Shown here: positions 1 through 15,100 of the stretch, one piece after another
Layout: every line of letters starts with the position of its first letter
Numbering within the stretch: the stretch's first letter is position 1
NCBI GenBank assembly: GCA_905178155.1
Contig: CAJINV010000018.1
Coordinates: forward strand, 316,479-380,478
Length of the DNA stretch: 64,000 bases
Source of the DNA: Amoebophrya sp. A120
Taxonomy: Eukaryota; Sar; Dinophyceae; Syndiniales; Amoebophryaceae
Direction of reading: 5' to 3'
The notes under the pieces: model-generated
Seen by the model: only the letters and a program-made list of their open reading frames with translations
Told to the model about the DNA's origin: nothing
Databases searched by the model: none
Position numbers and translations under genes: made by a program

Positions 1-174
1 AGAGTCCAAGTTTTGCTACACGGAAAGAGCATTTATCATGCGGTATAGGCATCAGGAAGCCCTCACAAAATCTGTGATGCTAGGGCCTGCATCACAGACA
101 TTAGGAGGCATGCAAAGAAAATGTGCATTACAAACCTGGCAATCTTCCAAACCCAGACATTTTTACAATTGATA
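1..174. mobile_element. Introner, family A (cut by left edge)
   Basis: Right end reads TTTTTACAATTGATA followed by the target copy GTGGG. The left end is outside the window. Confidence 0.85.
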
Positions 175-3100
175 GTGGGTGTTATGGAAGGAGCCTTCGC
201 GATCGGAATTCCGGAGCATCTGATCCGTTCCGTCGTTATCATTCGTGAAAAGTCCCCACGGTTTTGCTTTTTGATACGCAACGGACTCCACATGTTCTTC
301 GTACTCTTCCTGAATGAACGACTTCTCCCGCTTCACTCCGAGATTCAAATGGTGGTCCGGCACTGCTTCCGCCCCCAAGGACATTCCCAGGTCGTCTCCG
401 AACCCGAGCAGTTTCCGCATCTTAGTTGCGAACCGGAACATCAGCTCGGACTCTGTGTCCTCCGCTTTATGCAATTGCGACAATTCGTGCTCCGAAATCT
501 GCACAGAGAACTGCAGCCAGAGAACTCTGTAGTCCCTCTCCTGCTTCATTTGGTCAAGTTTCTCTCGTTCATCATCATCCATTTGCGACGGACCTTTCGC
601 GATTGATGTCGGAAGATGACTCGGGGCGGCAGAAGATGGGGCATGAGTATCAGCTTGTTGCGCCGCTTTATCAGGGACTGCAGTAGAGCTGCCGAACAAG
701 CTCCCGGACAGACCCGCAAAGACGGAACTAGATTTCGCTCCACTGCTCGCGGAAAGATTTTCATATCAAAAGGAAAAAACCCCCCTCCCCATATCGAAAA
801 GGAAATCTGTGATGCTGGGTGTGCATACACAAATCAGATTTGTCTTGCAGTAGAGGACTGCGCGCAGATTGCCAGCCTAGATAGGGGCCTTTTGGTGTAA
901 GCGCCTCGCATGGTAGACGGCTGTCCTGTAGTCCTTACAACATCACAAATCGCCAGCATAGCGTGGCAGAGAGCCTGGATTTGCCTTCTCGCAAGACAGA
1001 CAAGATTTGTGGCCACAAATCTGCATCACAAATTTTCAGAAGATACGTTTTCAACAATATGGGGAGGGGGGATTTTTCTTTTTGATATTTCAGGTTCTTT
1101 CCTTTTACTTTCGATCTTCAGCAGTTCTGTGTTTCTCAGCTCGGACTTTGCGTTCAACCCCAACTGCCCGTCAGACACCGTCCCGGTTGGGCTTGTCCCT
1201 TTGATACCCCACATTTGCCGGAACTGCTCGTAGACGAAGCTTATCAAATGCAAATATGTCTGGGTCTGGAAGAGTGTAAACTTGTCATGCAGAGGTTCCA
1301 TGATCCATGAGGTCTGGAATGCGGGACTTAGCATGAGAGACTCTGCGAGGTCTCTGCCATGCCTATCCTGCATGAGAAAGTCCCTCCCAACTTGGTCGAA
1401 AGTGGATAGCTTTCGGCACTCATGCAACACAGATTCTTGTATGCTTCAGATTTACCATGACAAGTTACCACCTTCCAGACCCAGACATATTTGCAATTCA
1501 TAAAGCTGAACACCTCGGAGTTCGACTTGAAATCTCTTTCCGGGTCCGCTTTCTCTGATATAACAGTGCACAAATCCCCCTCCCCCTCATTTGTATAGCA
1601 TGAACGGCAGTACAAGCATCAGCAAGACTGCCGGTTTTGCATGACAAATTTCCACTAGATTATACATAGTGCTATTTTGGCCACCAGAACTTGTCATGCC
1701 AACGGTGCCAAGAGGCATAGGGTGGATTTGGTATTTTGCATGACAAATGAGGGGGAGGGGGAGTTGTGCACTCTCATATCTGAGCCTTTTTTCAACGCGG
1801 TCAGACCTTGATCCAGGGTTTCCTCGTAGTCGCGCCGGTCCGGGGACTCCTCCCATTTCAGGTCGGTCAAGGAGACTTATCAAATGTAAAAATGTCTGGG
1901 TCTGGAAGAATGCAAGATTTGTGATGCAGTTTTTCCATGACCCATGAGGCCTGGAATGCAGCACCTAGCATGACAAACGCTGTGAGGTGTCTATCATGCC
2001 TATCCTGCATGAGAAACTCCCTGTGAAACTAATCAAAAGTGGACATCTTTTGGTAATCATGCAACACAAATTTTTCATGCTTCAGATTCAGCATCACAAG
2101 TTGCATTCTTCCAGACCCAGACATTTTTACATTTGATAAGACTTTTAGACTGTTATCCGATAACAGACCGCGCCACCTCTTGTCTTCATCTTCATCCAGG
2201 CCGTCCTCGTCGCCCTCCTCTTTCTCCTTGCTTTCAAAAACGGCAAGCTGGTCACCGCCGGGCCCAGTTGCGTGTGGGCCATATGAAGATTCGACATACA
2301 TCGAGCCCAGGTCCGTGCCGACCACGTTCTGGGCCTCCATCAAATCCATGTACTGGTCGGCCTCCGAATCATCAGAGTCTGACGCGGTGCTGGAACCCGC
2401 ACTGCCGCGTCCATATCTCGCGCCGCCGCCGGTGAAGCTGCTGAAGATGCCGATGCCGTGCGGCTTTCCCTTCGTTTTCTCCAGCTTCCGCGACGTTTTC
2501 TGCCAGAACAGGATCTCAGTTTTGAAGGCTTCTTCGAGGTGTTTTTTCAGCGGATGCCCGCTGCTGGACTCCCCGCTTTGGTACTGGTAGAGCAGATTCG
2601 CCTTGAAGTCCTGGTAAAATTGTTTCACCTGCAGTCGGCGGTCCTCCTCCTCAACCTTCTCCTTTTGGCCGTTCGCGCCGTGCTTCACGGATTTCGGCAG
2701 ATGCTATGAAATGCAAAAATGTCTGGGTCTGGAAACTTGTGATGCAAGTCAGTCAATAACAAATGCACTGTAATGCGCCGCCAAGCATGACAAGTTGCTT
2801 CGTGCTTCTGTGCTGCGTATTCCGCATGAGAAACTGCGTTTTTGCATGACAGGCGAGAGAGGCTGTTTGTGGCCACGCAATACAGATTTAAGGGCCATGC
2901 CAGATCAGCATGACAAACCTCGCAATCTTCCAGACCCAGACATTTTTGCAATTTATAGATGCAAGTCCAGGTCGATTTCCAACGCGAGGTCAAAGACCAT
3001 CGGCTTCAGCACCATTTCTCGGACCACGACGGCTTTATTCAAAGGCTGCTCAAACGGGCCCAAAAACCGCTCCGGGTGCTCACTGGCACTGCCATCCCCG

Positions 3101-6100
3101 CTATGACAGTGCACAACTCCCCCTCCCCCTCATTTGTATGGCATGAACAGCATTACAACCACCAGCACACGTAGGGCCTGCGCATGACAAGTTCACGCGC
3201 ATAGTGAAGTACTGTTTGGGCTTCCGGAATTTGTCATGCAAACAGTGCCACAGGGTGGCGCTTGGATTTGGGATTTTGCATCACAAATGAGGGGGAGGGG
3301 GAGTTCTGCACTATCATAACCGGCCGTCGATCGTTTCCACGGATGCGCCGCGTTCTGTGAGAAAAAGATGGGCTGCTTGAACACACTTATCCAGTGCAAA
3401 CATGTCTGGGTCTAGGAACTTGTGATGCAAGGGAGGGAATTATAGGGAGCGCAGGGCAGCGTAATGCGCTTCCAAGCATGACAGGTTTTTCCATTCTGAG
3501 TTGCGTACTCCGCATGAGAAACTGCGTTTTTGCATGACAGGCAAGAGGAGCTCGTCTTTGTGGCCACGCAATACAGAGCTCAGAGTCATGCCAGGCTAGC
3601 ATGTCAAATCTCGCAACCTTCCAGACCCAGACATATTTGCAATGCATAACGCTGTGCCAGCCCGCTTGCTTCCAGTTGCCCTTTCCCGTCGGCTTGAACG
3701 CGTAGAGCAGCTCCTGCACTTTCCGCAGCGCGCCGGCCCCGGAGGTGAACAAATTGGCGGACTGGAGGTACTTATCCTGTGCAAAAGTATCGCACTCGTA
3801 GTAATCGCAGTCACGCATGACAAATCTTTTTCATAAGGTAAATCCGCATTACAAATTTTCTTTCTCATGCTAAGCAAATTTGTCATGCGATTTATACTAG
3901 TACGCTGCTTGTTTTGCATTTCATAGTACTGGGAGGCACGGTACGTGACCGACTTGGAGAGCTCGGCGTTCTCCGCGTTGCCACTGTTGTTGCCACCAGG
4001 ATCGCCTCCCCCTCCCGAGCCGCTACCACTCGATCCGGGTTGGAATAACCCCGCGGTTTTCATTTTTTCCGCGTCTTTGGGATCCGGAAAGAGTTCCTCC
4101 TTGTCCCGCTTCACCTGGGCATACTTTTCTTTATCCGCTTCGAACTGGGCTTGCGTAATCTCCCCTCTTTCCAACTTGGCCCCGAGCTTATCCGGGTGGA
4201 AGTCTCTGCTGTAGAGGCGGAACGCTCGCCCGATATCCGAGGGCGTGACGTACTGCAGGTGACTCGCTTTCCTCACATATCCTGAGCAAAAACGTCCCCA
4301 CACCAGAGTCAAGATGGGAAACCTGCTAGACAAATCACACAGCTTTGGTTGTTTGGCATGACAAGTTTGCCCTCGTAGTGTGGTCCTGTTTAGCTAGCTC
4401 AGATGCATAGCTTTGCACAGACCTAGCATAGCATGCTGATCCTAGCATCACAAATCCCAAAACACGACTAGAGAATGCTTCTCATGGGGCTCCGTATGAG
4501 AAAGCTTTTTGGCATGCAGAATTGCATGGCAACTCTGGGGTGTGGGGACGTTTTTACACGGGATATCACAAACTGCCGCTTCTTTGGGTCGCCATTGGCA
4601 CCGGGAGGATCGAACGTGACATTCAGATATTTGTCTCCCATTAACGTCTATCAAATGCAAATATTTGTTCATCTGGGTCCGGATGATTACAGGACCACTT
4701 GTCATGCGGGTTTTCTATAGCCAATGAGGTCTGGAATGCAGGCTCTCAATAGCCCATGACAAGATGCTCCTTATCATGCCTCTCCTGCATGAGAAATCCC
4801 TCTCATCAATCTGGTCAAAAGTGCTGGATAGCTTTTGGCAATCATGCAACACAGATTTTTTGCATGGTTCAGATTTACCATGACAAGTTCCAGTGTTCCA
4901 GACCCAGACAACACAGTTGCAATGCATAACGTCAACATTTTCGTCGAGTCATGCGTCTGCTGGTCCATGGCGCCCCACCACGGGACAAAAGTGTCGGAGC
5001 CATATCCTGTGTAAAAACGTCCCCACCCCATAGTCAAGTTGGGAACTTAGCAACACAAATCCAGAAGTTTTGGGAGCCACGCATGACAAGTTCGTCTTTG
5101 TAGTGTAGTGCAGGTTAGCAAGGACAGTCGCATCACAAACCCATCTCCTCATCCTGTTTGCAGCATTACAAATGCCAAAACACGATTGGAAATGCCTCTC
5201 ATGTAGATGCGCATTACAAATGTTCCTGTCATTGCAAATCTGCATGACAACTCTGGGGTGGGGACGTTTTCGCTCAGGATAAACCAAACGTCTGACTCAT
5301 CGGCTTTTGCATTGGCGTTTCGTTTCGCCTGCGGCTCGCTTCCGAGGCGTTATTGTCTCTCGGAACACATTCGACCCCAGCGATCTGGCCCGGGCCCTTC
5401 GGGGCGGTGAGCGATTCGTTCGCGAGGAGGGTGGTGCATTGGGAGACCTGTAGTTGACAATTTTGTGGCGTTGGAGATGTTGTTGGAGATAGAATACAAT
5501 TCTCTACTTCTCTGCTGCATGCGAATAATTTACTAACTTATTCGCGAAGCTGCATTGTACCTAATTTTTTGTCATCATGCCAGTTGTACTGCTGCGCTCT
5601 CTTGATCTTGAAACGGTGTATTTGCTCAAACTGCTCTTCAAACAAGAGAATCCGTTAATATCGATTTATATCAAATGTAAAAGTGTCAGTGTCTGGGTCT
5701 GGATCTGGAAGAGTCTTGCTGTTTTTGCATGACACACAAGGCCTGGAATGGAAGCTCTAGCATCACAGGTCTCGAGAAGCTTCCGCAATGCCGAATCCGC
5801 ATGACAAATCTGCCACTTTGGTGACAGAAAGTGAGCAGCTTTTGCTACCTATGCATGAGAGATTTTTCTGTGTTCTGAAATGCGCATCACAAGTTTGTCT
5901 TCTTCCAGACCCAGACATATTTGCAATGCATAATTTACACAATACTCTTTTCTACCTTCTCCACATATTCTCTTTCCCGCTTATTCAGTTCCGGCAGGCC
6001 GAACCCGAGATCTTTTTCCATGTCCTCCGGCGCGGTTTCCGTTACCAGCCTATCAAAATGAAAAGTCCCCCCTTCCCATATCAAAACGGAAATCTGTGAT

Positions 6101-9100
6101 GCGGGATGTGTGTACGCAAATCACATTTGTCTTGCAGGAAAGCACTGCACGCAAATGGCAAGCCTAAGGGGGGGCCTTTTGGTGTAGGGGCCTAGCATGG
6201 CAGACGTCTGCCCTGTAGGCCTTGCAGCATTACAAACCGCCTGCATATCGGGGCCGACTCTCTGGAGTTGCCTTCTGTCAAGACAGACAGAATTCGTGGC
6301 CACAAATCTGCATCACAAATTTTCGGAAGGACATGTTTTCAGTATAGGGAGGGGGGATTTTTCCTTGCAATACAGCCGCATGTCCTGCTCGACATCTAAA
6401 TTCAATTCCGCAGCCACTTCCAAGTGCACTTCCAACTGCAACTGCACCTCCGCGTCCGCATCTTCCGTGCCCGACTTCTGCTCCCCAGAGCTAGCTGCCA
6501 CCACCGTGCTCGGCAGAGCACGGAAGGACTCAGTGGCGTAGATCGATGCGCGCTTCACCACTTGCTCCAGCGCTTTTTGCAACGAGTTTCTCAACTCCAG
6601 GGGGATCATCGTGGTGAATCGCCAATTCACTTCCTTCATGATCCGAAAAGCGAATCGGTCGATCATCAAAACCGGGTCAATCCGGTCCTGCACCTGCGCC
6701 ATCTGCTTCCAGAGATTCCCATCTTCCAACGTCAACAGCAAGTCCCTGCACGCGTTGTGGAAGGACTGCGCCGCGAATATCAAAGTGAAAAATTCCCCCG
6801 CCCCTTACTCAAACTAGAAACTTGTGATGCAGATTTGTGGCCACAAATCAGCTTTGCCATGCTAGAAGGGAAAAGATGCGGACTGTAGTGCTGGGTGGCG
6901 TGGGGAAGCCTTGCATCTTTAGCATGACAGGAAGCAACTCGAAGTGGGAAACAGCATGACAAATTGCCTGCAAACGAGGCCACAACTGCGGCTCTTGGCC
7001 TTCGAGCATTACAAGTCGATTTGTGTACTCAAATCCAGCATCAGAAATTTCGTTTTGATATGGGGAGGGGGGATTTTTCCTTTTGATAGCGAACGACTCC
7101 TCCTGGTGGGCTGTCAACTCCTTGCTGCCCAGCCTCGCGTCCTCCGGGACGTACAGGCGGAGGTTCTCCGTCGGCACGTAATGCCGCCGCTTGCTTCCAT
7201 ACCGGAGAGCCGAATAAACGTTCATGACTCGATTCACCACCTTCCCGGCTGCGCTCGCCGTGGCTGACCAGAGCCGGTTCCTGATCCTGCGCGGCCCACT
7301 AGCAGTTGCACTATCATCTCCATCTTCGCTCTGCTTGGTCTCGCATCCGTTGCAGGCCTTGAGCATTTCGACCAAATACCGCAGTTATCAAATGCAAAAG
7401 TGTCTGGGTCTGGAAGGATGCAAGCTTGTCATGCAGCTTTTCCATGACCCACGAGGTCTGGAATGCAGAACCTAGCATGACAGATTCTGTGCGATCTCTA
7501 TCGTGCCTATCCTGCATGAGAAACTCCCTCCCGACTTGGTCAAGACTGGACGACTTGTGGTAATCATGCAACACAGATTTTTGCATGATTCAGATTTAGC
7601 ATGACAAACTTGCATTCTTCCAGACCCAGACATATTTGCAGTTGATATCGGTCCCCAGCTGTTTTCCTCCTGAACAAACGGGTCGTGCTCGTACTTGATC
7701 ACTTTCGCCAACTGCCCGTTGCAGTATGAGAGTGCACAACTCCCCCTCCCCCTTATTTGTTGTATTGCATGCCCAGCAATACAAACACCAGCACAAGAGG
7801 AGCTTGTACATGACAAGTTGATGCGCCTAGTGTAAGTAGTACTGTTTGGGTTTCCGGAATCTGTCATGCAAACAGTGCCACAGGGAAGCACTTGGATTTG
7901 GGGTTTTGCATGACAAATGAAGGGGAGGGTGAGCTGTGCACTCTCATATGCAATACTTGCTGTTCTCCCGGGTTAAGTTTTCCAACACCACATATCAAAG
8001 TGAAAAATCCCCCCTCCCCATATTGAACGGGAAACTTCTGTTGCTGGATTTGTGTACACACATCAGCCCTGTCTTGCTGTGAGGCACTACAGGCAAAGCT
8101 CTAGCCTGCGTATGGGGTGTTTTGTTGTAGGCGCTTAGCAAAGCAGAGGCCTGCCATGTTGGTGAAACAGCATCACAAACCGCCTCCATAAGGCGGCGGA
8201 TTCTTTGGATTTGCCGTCTTGCAAGAGAGACAGGATTTGTGGTCACAAATCAGCATCACAAATTTTTAGGAACATACCTTTTCAATATGGGGAGGGGGGA
8301 TTTTTCCTCACAGTACCACAATATCGCCGGGAGCGAACTTGGTCTGTGGGTAGTCTAACGTTTTGTCCACGAGAATGAAGTATGAACTGCAAAAGTATCG
8401 CACTCGTATAAAAAATGCATCACAAATTTCCTCAGCATGACAAATAAACTTTGTAATGCTGATTAAGGTTAAGAAAAAGATCTATAATGCATGATTGCAA
8501 TACGAGTACGATACTTCTGCACCGGATATGAAGTCGGAACTCTTCCTCGCGATGGTCGTCGGACCGGGAACGTTCCGCTGATCCAGCACGTTTACCGGGT
8601 TACCGCTCGGATTGTACGGCTCCGCCACGCGTTCCAACCTGTACTTGAGCAGCGGCGACTCGTCGAACCGATTCGCCGACAAATTTGGCCTCTCGACGGA
8701 GTGAATCTTCAACAACTGACCCACTGCGTACCGCATGTTCGGATCGTCTGTCCTCTGCTCGTATGGATTGCAAATATGTCTGGGTCTGGAAGATTCTGAC
8801 ACTTGTCATGCACGTGTTGCATGAGCCCTGACGTCTGTGATGCATGCCCTAGCATCACAGATTTTTTGAGAGCTTCTTGATGCCTATTCCGCATTACAAA
8901 TTCCCTCTCCGCGTAGCAAAAGGAGCACTCCCTTTGCTACTTCTGCAATGCAAATGTTTTTGGAATCCAAATGCAGCATCACAAGTTGCATTCTTCCAGA
9001 CCCAGACATTTTTACAGATGGTAGCTCGTGGTAGAAGCTTTTTCGCAGTCGGACGTAGTGGCCCGGATTGAATTCCGGGAATGTTGTCCATCTCGAGGGC

Positions 9101-12100
9101 TTATCGAATGCAAATATGTCTGCGTCTGGAAACTTGTAATGTCTAGTCGTGATATGCACTGCAAAAGTATCGTACTCGTATATATAAATGCATCACAAAT
9201 TTCCTCAGCATGAGAAATAAAATTTGTAATGCGGATTTGACTTAACAAAAAGATTTGTAATGCATGACTGCAATACGAGTACGATACTTTTGCACAGGAT
9301 ACGTGAGGATGAGGAAAGGATGCCCTGCAATGCACAGCCAAGCATGAGAAATATTTGCGTGGATTAGTGTTGCGCGTCCCGAGTCACAAACTGCGTTTTT
9401 GCATGACAAGAGAAAGGGTCTCTTCTTGGACACGCATCACAAACTCTTCAGTCATGCAAGACTAGCATGATATTAAATCTCGCATTGTTCCAGACCCAGA
9501 CGTATTTGCGATGCATAGGGCTCCTCTAGCGTCTTTTTCACCTGCTGCCCATTCCCCACACAGCTGCCGTCGGCGACTTTAAAGACGCTGTGCTCGTTGC
9601 AACTCATATTATACTCCATTTCCGGGAGAACATCCGGGATGAAAACGAAACTGGGATTAGTATTCTTGTTGGATTGCGGTGGCATGATCCGGTACAACAT
9701 TTGGGGGGGCTCTTTGGCTGTTCCTTCGCTCTTTTCCTTCTTCATCTTCCTCACTTTGCTCGCGTCGACTTGTCGCCACGCTGCTGGGAATTCGAGGTTC
9801 TCCGGGTGGACAGAGAAGTGCGTGTCCTGATAGGGTCCGTCCGCCGGGACGACCAATTTCACCTGCACTATGCAAGAAAAAAACTATGTGAGTGTAAGTC
9901 TGTAATGCAGAAAATGCAAAATTGTTACACTTGTCATGCTGGATGTGCGTCGTAGGCTATCATCATCCGTGTTTTCACGTACTAGCTGCGCATGGCAGGT
10001 TTTCCCTGTAACGCAAAACAAATTTGCGATGCTGCTCTGCCTACAAAGGTACATTTACACAGTTTTTTTCTTGCATATGCACCTGGTTGAAGTTATTTCC
10101 AGTCTCCTCCTCCACAACAAATTTGAACTTGTCCCATTTCGTCCGGGAGATGGATTTTAAAATCACCAATTTTCCATCCAGCTCTTCTTTCGTATGGCGT
10201 TCTCAAATGTTACATTCTCATCTGTTACACGATTTGTAATGCAAGAATGGCAAAAGTGAAAGGAAGGGCCTTGCGCGTCTTGCATGACAGATTTGGCACA
10301 GATTCCCAGCCTGTTTGGCCGTCTGAGCATTTGTCATGCAAAGCAGCTTGATGGCGTTGATAGTCAAGGCAATTTTGCATGACAAATCATGTAACAGTTG
10401 AGAATGTAACAGTTGAGAGCGCCATATTTCCCGGTGCCCCGCACCCGGCCGACGACAAACGCGTACCTCAAATGCGCGGCGTTGGCACCGCCACGCGCTC
10501 CCATGGGGCTGCTGGGGCTGGTCGCCCGCTGACCTGCGGCCGCAGCTGCGGCTCGCTTCTGTGTCACTCGAATGTCCTCGTCACGGACGGCTTTTGTGAT
10601 TCGGAAATCACCCCCGTCGAGTTTAATGCGGTACATAATTTTCCGCTTCTCGTTCCGCGGGTCTTCCACATCTATGAACTGCAAAAGTATCGCACTCGTA
10701 TAAATGCATTACAAATTCCCTCAGCATGAGAAATAAAATGTGTAATGCGGATTTGCCTTGAGAAAAAAATTTGTAATGCATGATTGCAATACGAGTACGA
10801 TACTTTTGCACAGGATAACATCGTTCGCTTCGATCACGCCCATCATATCCCCGGTTGTCTCTTATCAAATGTAAAAGTGTCTGGGTCTGGAAGAATGCAG
10901 CTTGTCATGCTAAATCTGAAGCATGCAAAAATCTGTGTTGCATGAGTACCAAAAGTCGTGCAGTTTTGACCAAATCGGGCGGGACTTTCTCATGCAGGAT
11001 AAGCATGAGAGAGTGAGAGGTCGCACAGAATCTGTCATGCTAGGTCCTGCATTCCAGACCTCATGGGTCATGCAAAAGCTGCATGACAAATCGCGCACTC
11101 TTCTTTTTACATTTGATATCTCTTTATCAGGCACGAAACCGCCATTGTACGCACCTGCCAAGCCACCGCCTTTGTTCTTTTTCTCCAGCCCAAATCTTTC
11201 CACGTTCAGAACCTTGACCCTAGTCTTCACCTCCAAGGCCTGTTCCTCATACGCTTCGCGGGTCACGTGCGGCACCTGCTCGTGCTCGCCGAAGGAGAGT
11301 TGAGTTTTCGCCAACTCTCTTGTTCTTTTACTGACCACGTGTTTCGGGTAATAACCGGATTTCAACACGATGTTTTGCGGTTTTACGTCGATTACGTTCT
11401 GCTCGTTGTCGAAAGCGCGGACCCAAATCTTTCCGTTGTCCTTCCTGTACAGAAGCTTCTCCTCCAGCTGCTGTTCTTCGTTCATTTTGTCCTGCCACAT
11501 ATTTCGATTCTCTGTCGTCGAATCTTCTGCAATCAACTTGTCCGCCCGGTGGTTCATTCCGGCCTGTGTCGATTTCGGCTTCCCGAGGATGACCAGCTTC
11601 GTTTTGAAAGACTCGTACATCACACAGAAAAAAGCTGGCCGGGCATATTTGTAGATGCAAAGATAAATACACAAAAAAATCTGCATTGCATATCCGAAGC
11701 AGCATGCTATGGGGCCGCCCATGGCAAATCTTTCTGCGTATTTATTTTTGCATTACAAATATGCCCTGCCAGCTTTTTTCTCTGGGATATCGTAGAGCTG
11801 CTGCAAATCGTTGTTCTCCGCGTTCGTCCGGCGATTCGACCGCCTGGGTTCCGGGAGCTCTCGCAACACCGCAATGTCACCGTATTTGAACTCGGTTTGC
11901 GGCGCCGCGCCGGAAATGAGGTCACCGGACGCACTGAAAACCGCGGAATTAAAGTTGAGCAAAGATCTCCAGTAGCGCAGCGCCCGCTTCACGGTGGACC
12001 GGATCTGCATCGTTAAGGCGTCCGCGTAGTCCTTACGCTCCGTGCCCTCCTGCACAGACCAGGCATGGGCCAACACGTCCTGCTTCTGCACCTTTCGCTG

Positions 12101-15100
12101 CCAGAAGTGGGGGATTTTACTCGTGCTGTAGAAGACGAACCGGGTTTGCGGGTCGGTGATGGGTAGTTCACCGTTTAGCCGCGATTTCAAACTTTCGTTG
12201 ACTTCCAGTTTCCCCAGCTCTTCTGTCGTTTTTCCAGTGACTCGGAACCCCGGGTTGCAGTCCACCTTGATACCGGGCCCGGGTGCGTGCGTGAGCGATA
12301 AGCCGTCCCGGCCGAAGGCAAGCTTCTTTACTTCCTTCACATTTGCTTGTCTCCAGCTATTTCGGTCCCCTTCTCGCTCCGTGAAAAACAAGCGGACACT
12401 GTCCAGATCTCCTTTTTTCTCGTAGTCCGCCTTGACCCGCATCGTTTCCGAGAGCAGGGCGCAAACCCTCCAGGTCTTCTTCATAATCTCCTCGTCGTCC
12501 TGCTCCAGCTCGTTCTTTTTGACCTTCTCCTGCAAGGCAGCATCGCCGTCCATCTCCAAGACGATGCCTTTTACCCTCTGTTTCTGTTCGGTTGGGTTGG
12601 CATGTGTCGCCTCAGGATTCACGGGCACGTCTATCAGAACTTTGTCGTGCGAATGCACCGGGTAGAACCAATTCCGGCGGAAGTTCAAGAACAGGTCCGC
12701 CGTGCGTTTCTCCAACACGAATGCGATGTGCTGCTTCCCGTACGGAAGACCCCGCATCCGCGCAGAGCCCTGCGCCTGCTGGTCCTTCTTCGTTCGCTCC
12801 GAAGCGGACTGGAAGGCCCAGGAATCATCATCGCGGGGGACGTCAGATCCGAATGTGCGCGGTTGGTCGAACCATGTGAACAGCTTGCCTTTCAGCTCAT
12901 CCACCGACTTCTCTGGCGTTGCTTGCTTGAACGATTCGTGTTTCCCATTCTGCAATTGCCGAGGGCTGACGACTATGCATTGCAAAAGTATCGCACTCGT
13001 ATAAATGCATTACAAATTTCCTCAGCATGAGAAATCACATTTGTCATGCGGATTTACCTTGGGAAAAAAATTTGTAATGCATGAATGCAATTACTATGAG
13101 TACGATGCTTTTGCACAGGATAACGAACTGCGTCGTCCGCCGACAGTGCTGCACGACCTCGTGATGTATCAAATGCAAAAGTGTCTGGGTCTGGAAGAAT
13201 GCAGATTTTTGTCATGCTGTTTTTGCATGACACAAAATGTCTGTCATGGAAGCCCTAGCGTCACAGATTTCGAGAAGCTTCCGCATTGCTTAATCCGCAT
13301 GACAAATCTCCCATTTTGGTGACAGAAAGTGGGCAGCTTTTGCTATCTTTGCATGAGAGATTTTTCTGTGTTCTGAAATGCGCATCACAGGTTCGCATCC
13401 TTGCAGACCCAGGCAGATTTGCAATGCATATGATGCGGGTGATTTGGGACGCCATTCTCAGCGTTGTATTCACGTAACCCCCGGAACAATTCCGCGTGAT
13501 GGTAGAGAAAGATCGCGGTCGTCTCGGCGTCGAGATCTTCCCAGAACGCGATGTAAATCCGCTCTCTTTCGTTTTTGTGCGCATAGTATGGATTGCAAAA
13601 GTGTCTGTGTCTGGAAGAATGCAAAAAATTGTCATGCAGGTCTTCCATGACCCATGATGTCTGTGATGCATGCCGTAGCATCACTGATTTTTAGAGCGGT
13701 TGCGATACTGTCACCGCATGGCAAATGCCCTCTCCGCGTAGCACAAACTGGAGTCCTCTTGCTGGTCATGCAATACAAATTTTTTCAGAATCCAGAGACA
13801 GCATCACAAGTTTAGAATGTTCCAGACCCAGACATATTTGCAATGCATACGTAGTACAACATGCCACAGGCGACCACCCGCTTCAACTGCCCCTTGAACA
13901 ACGCGCCCACGTCGATAAACGCGGACACGTATCAACTGCAAAAGTGTCTGGGTCTGGAAGAATGCAGACTTGTCGTGCATATTTTGTATGATGATTGATG
14001 CCTCTAATGCATGATCTAGCAACACAGATTTTTAGAGGGCTTCCTAATCCCTATTCCGCATGAGAAATGCCCTCTCCACGTACTTAACACAAACTGGAGT
14101 CCTGTTGCTGATCATGCAATACAGATTTTTTTGGAATCCAAAGACAGCATTACAAGTTTAGAATGTTCCAGACCCATACATTTTTGCAATGCATAAAACG
14201 CGCGGTTTGTGGATGGCCTGCGCCTCCGCCTGTTTTTTGAAATCTTCGTAAATGATGTCGAAGTAGTCCACCGGGTTCTGAAAGCTGTTCTCGGGTTTCA
14301 TCATGTCAGCGGCGGGAATGCTGGAATCACGCTTCCAGGATTGGGATTCGTCGTAGGTAATCACCATCGTTTTCTCCTCATTCAGCAACCTCCGTCTCAC
14401 GTTCTCCGCCGGGTTCGTATCCGAGGGGTAGACCACCGCCTTCTGATACGTCTTCGTCAATTTGTGCTGCCACCGGTACTATGCATTGCAAATATTTTTG
14501 CATGTCTGGAAGATTGCAACTTGTCATGCTAAATCGGAATCATGCACAAATCTGTCTTGCATGGATACCAAAAGCTGTCAGTCCTCTTTCACTGGCCGGG
14601 TTGGGAGGGAGAAGTTTCCCATGCAGTATAGGCATGATAGAGACTACGACCTCAAAGAATCTGTCATGCTAGGTCCTGCTAACCTGCCCTCACTGGTCAT
14701 AGAAAATCTGCATGACAAGTCTTGCAACTTTCCTCCAGACCTAAATGAATTTGTATTTGATACGTACTGCCACGTCGCCCAGTTTTCCGTCGTACCCGAC
14801 CAAACCGGGATATGGCGTTCTCAAATGTTACATTCTCAACTGTTACATGAATTTGTAATGCAAGAACGGCAAAAATGAATGGGGGAAGCTTGCGCCTCTT
14901 GCATTACAGATTTGGCACAGATTTACATGCTGTTTAGGCCCTTCGGAGATTTGTCATGCGAAGCAGCTTAATAGTGGCGATCTTGGTGGCAAATTTGCAT
15001 GACAAATCATGTAACACATGAGAATGTAACATTTGAGAATCCCATACGGGAAGTACTTACTCGCAAACCCGAGTTCCATCGGCCCCGAAGTGACTTGACC

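Noticed and set aside
5282-5955. End of one gene and start of another at the TAA near 5933
   Set aside because: A single phase-0 GT-AG intron bridges the interval, and natural coding text continues on the same strand to the J-domain and the left edge. It remains the weakest junction.
12347-13030. Plus-strand open frames opposite long exons (also at 20520-21308, 25143-25709, 37273-37998)
   Set aside because: They are antisense shadows of exons whose minus-strand frame joins both neighbours and carries family motifs.
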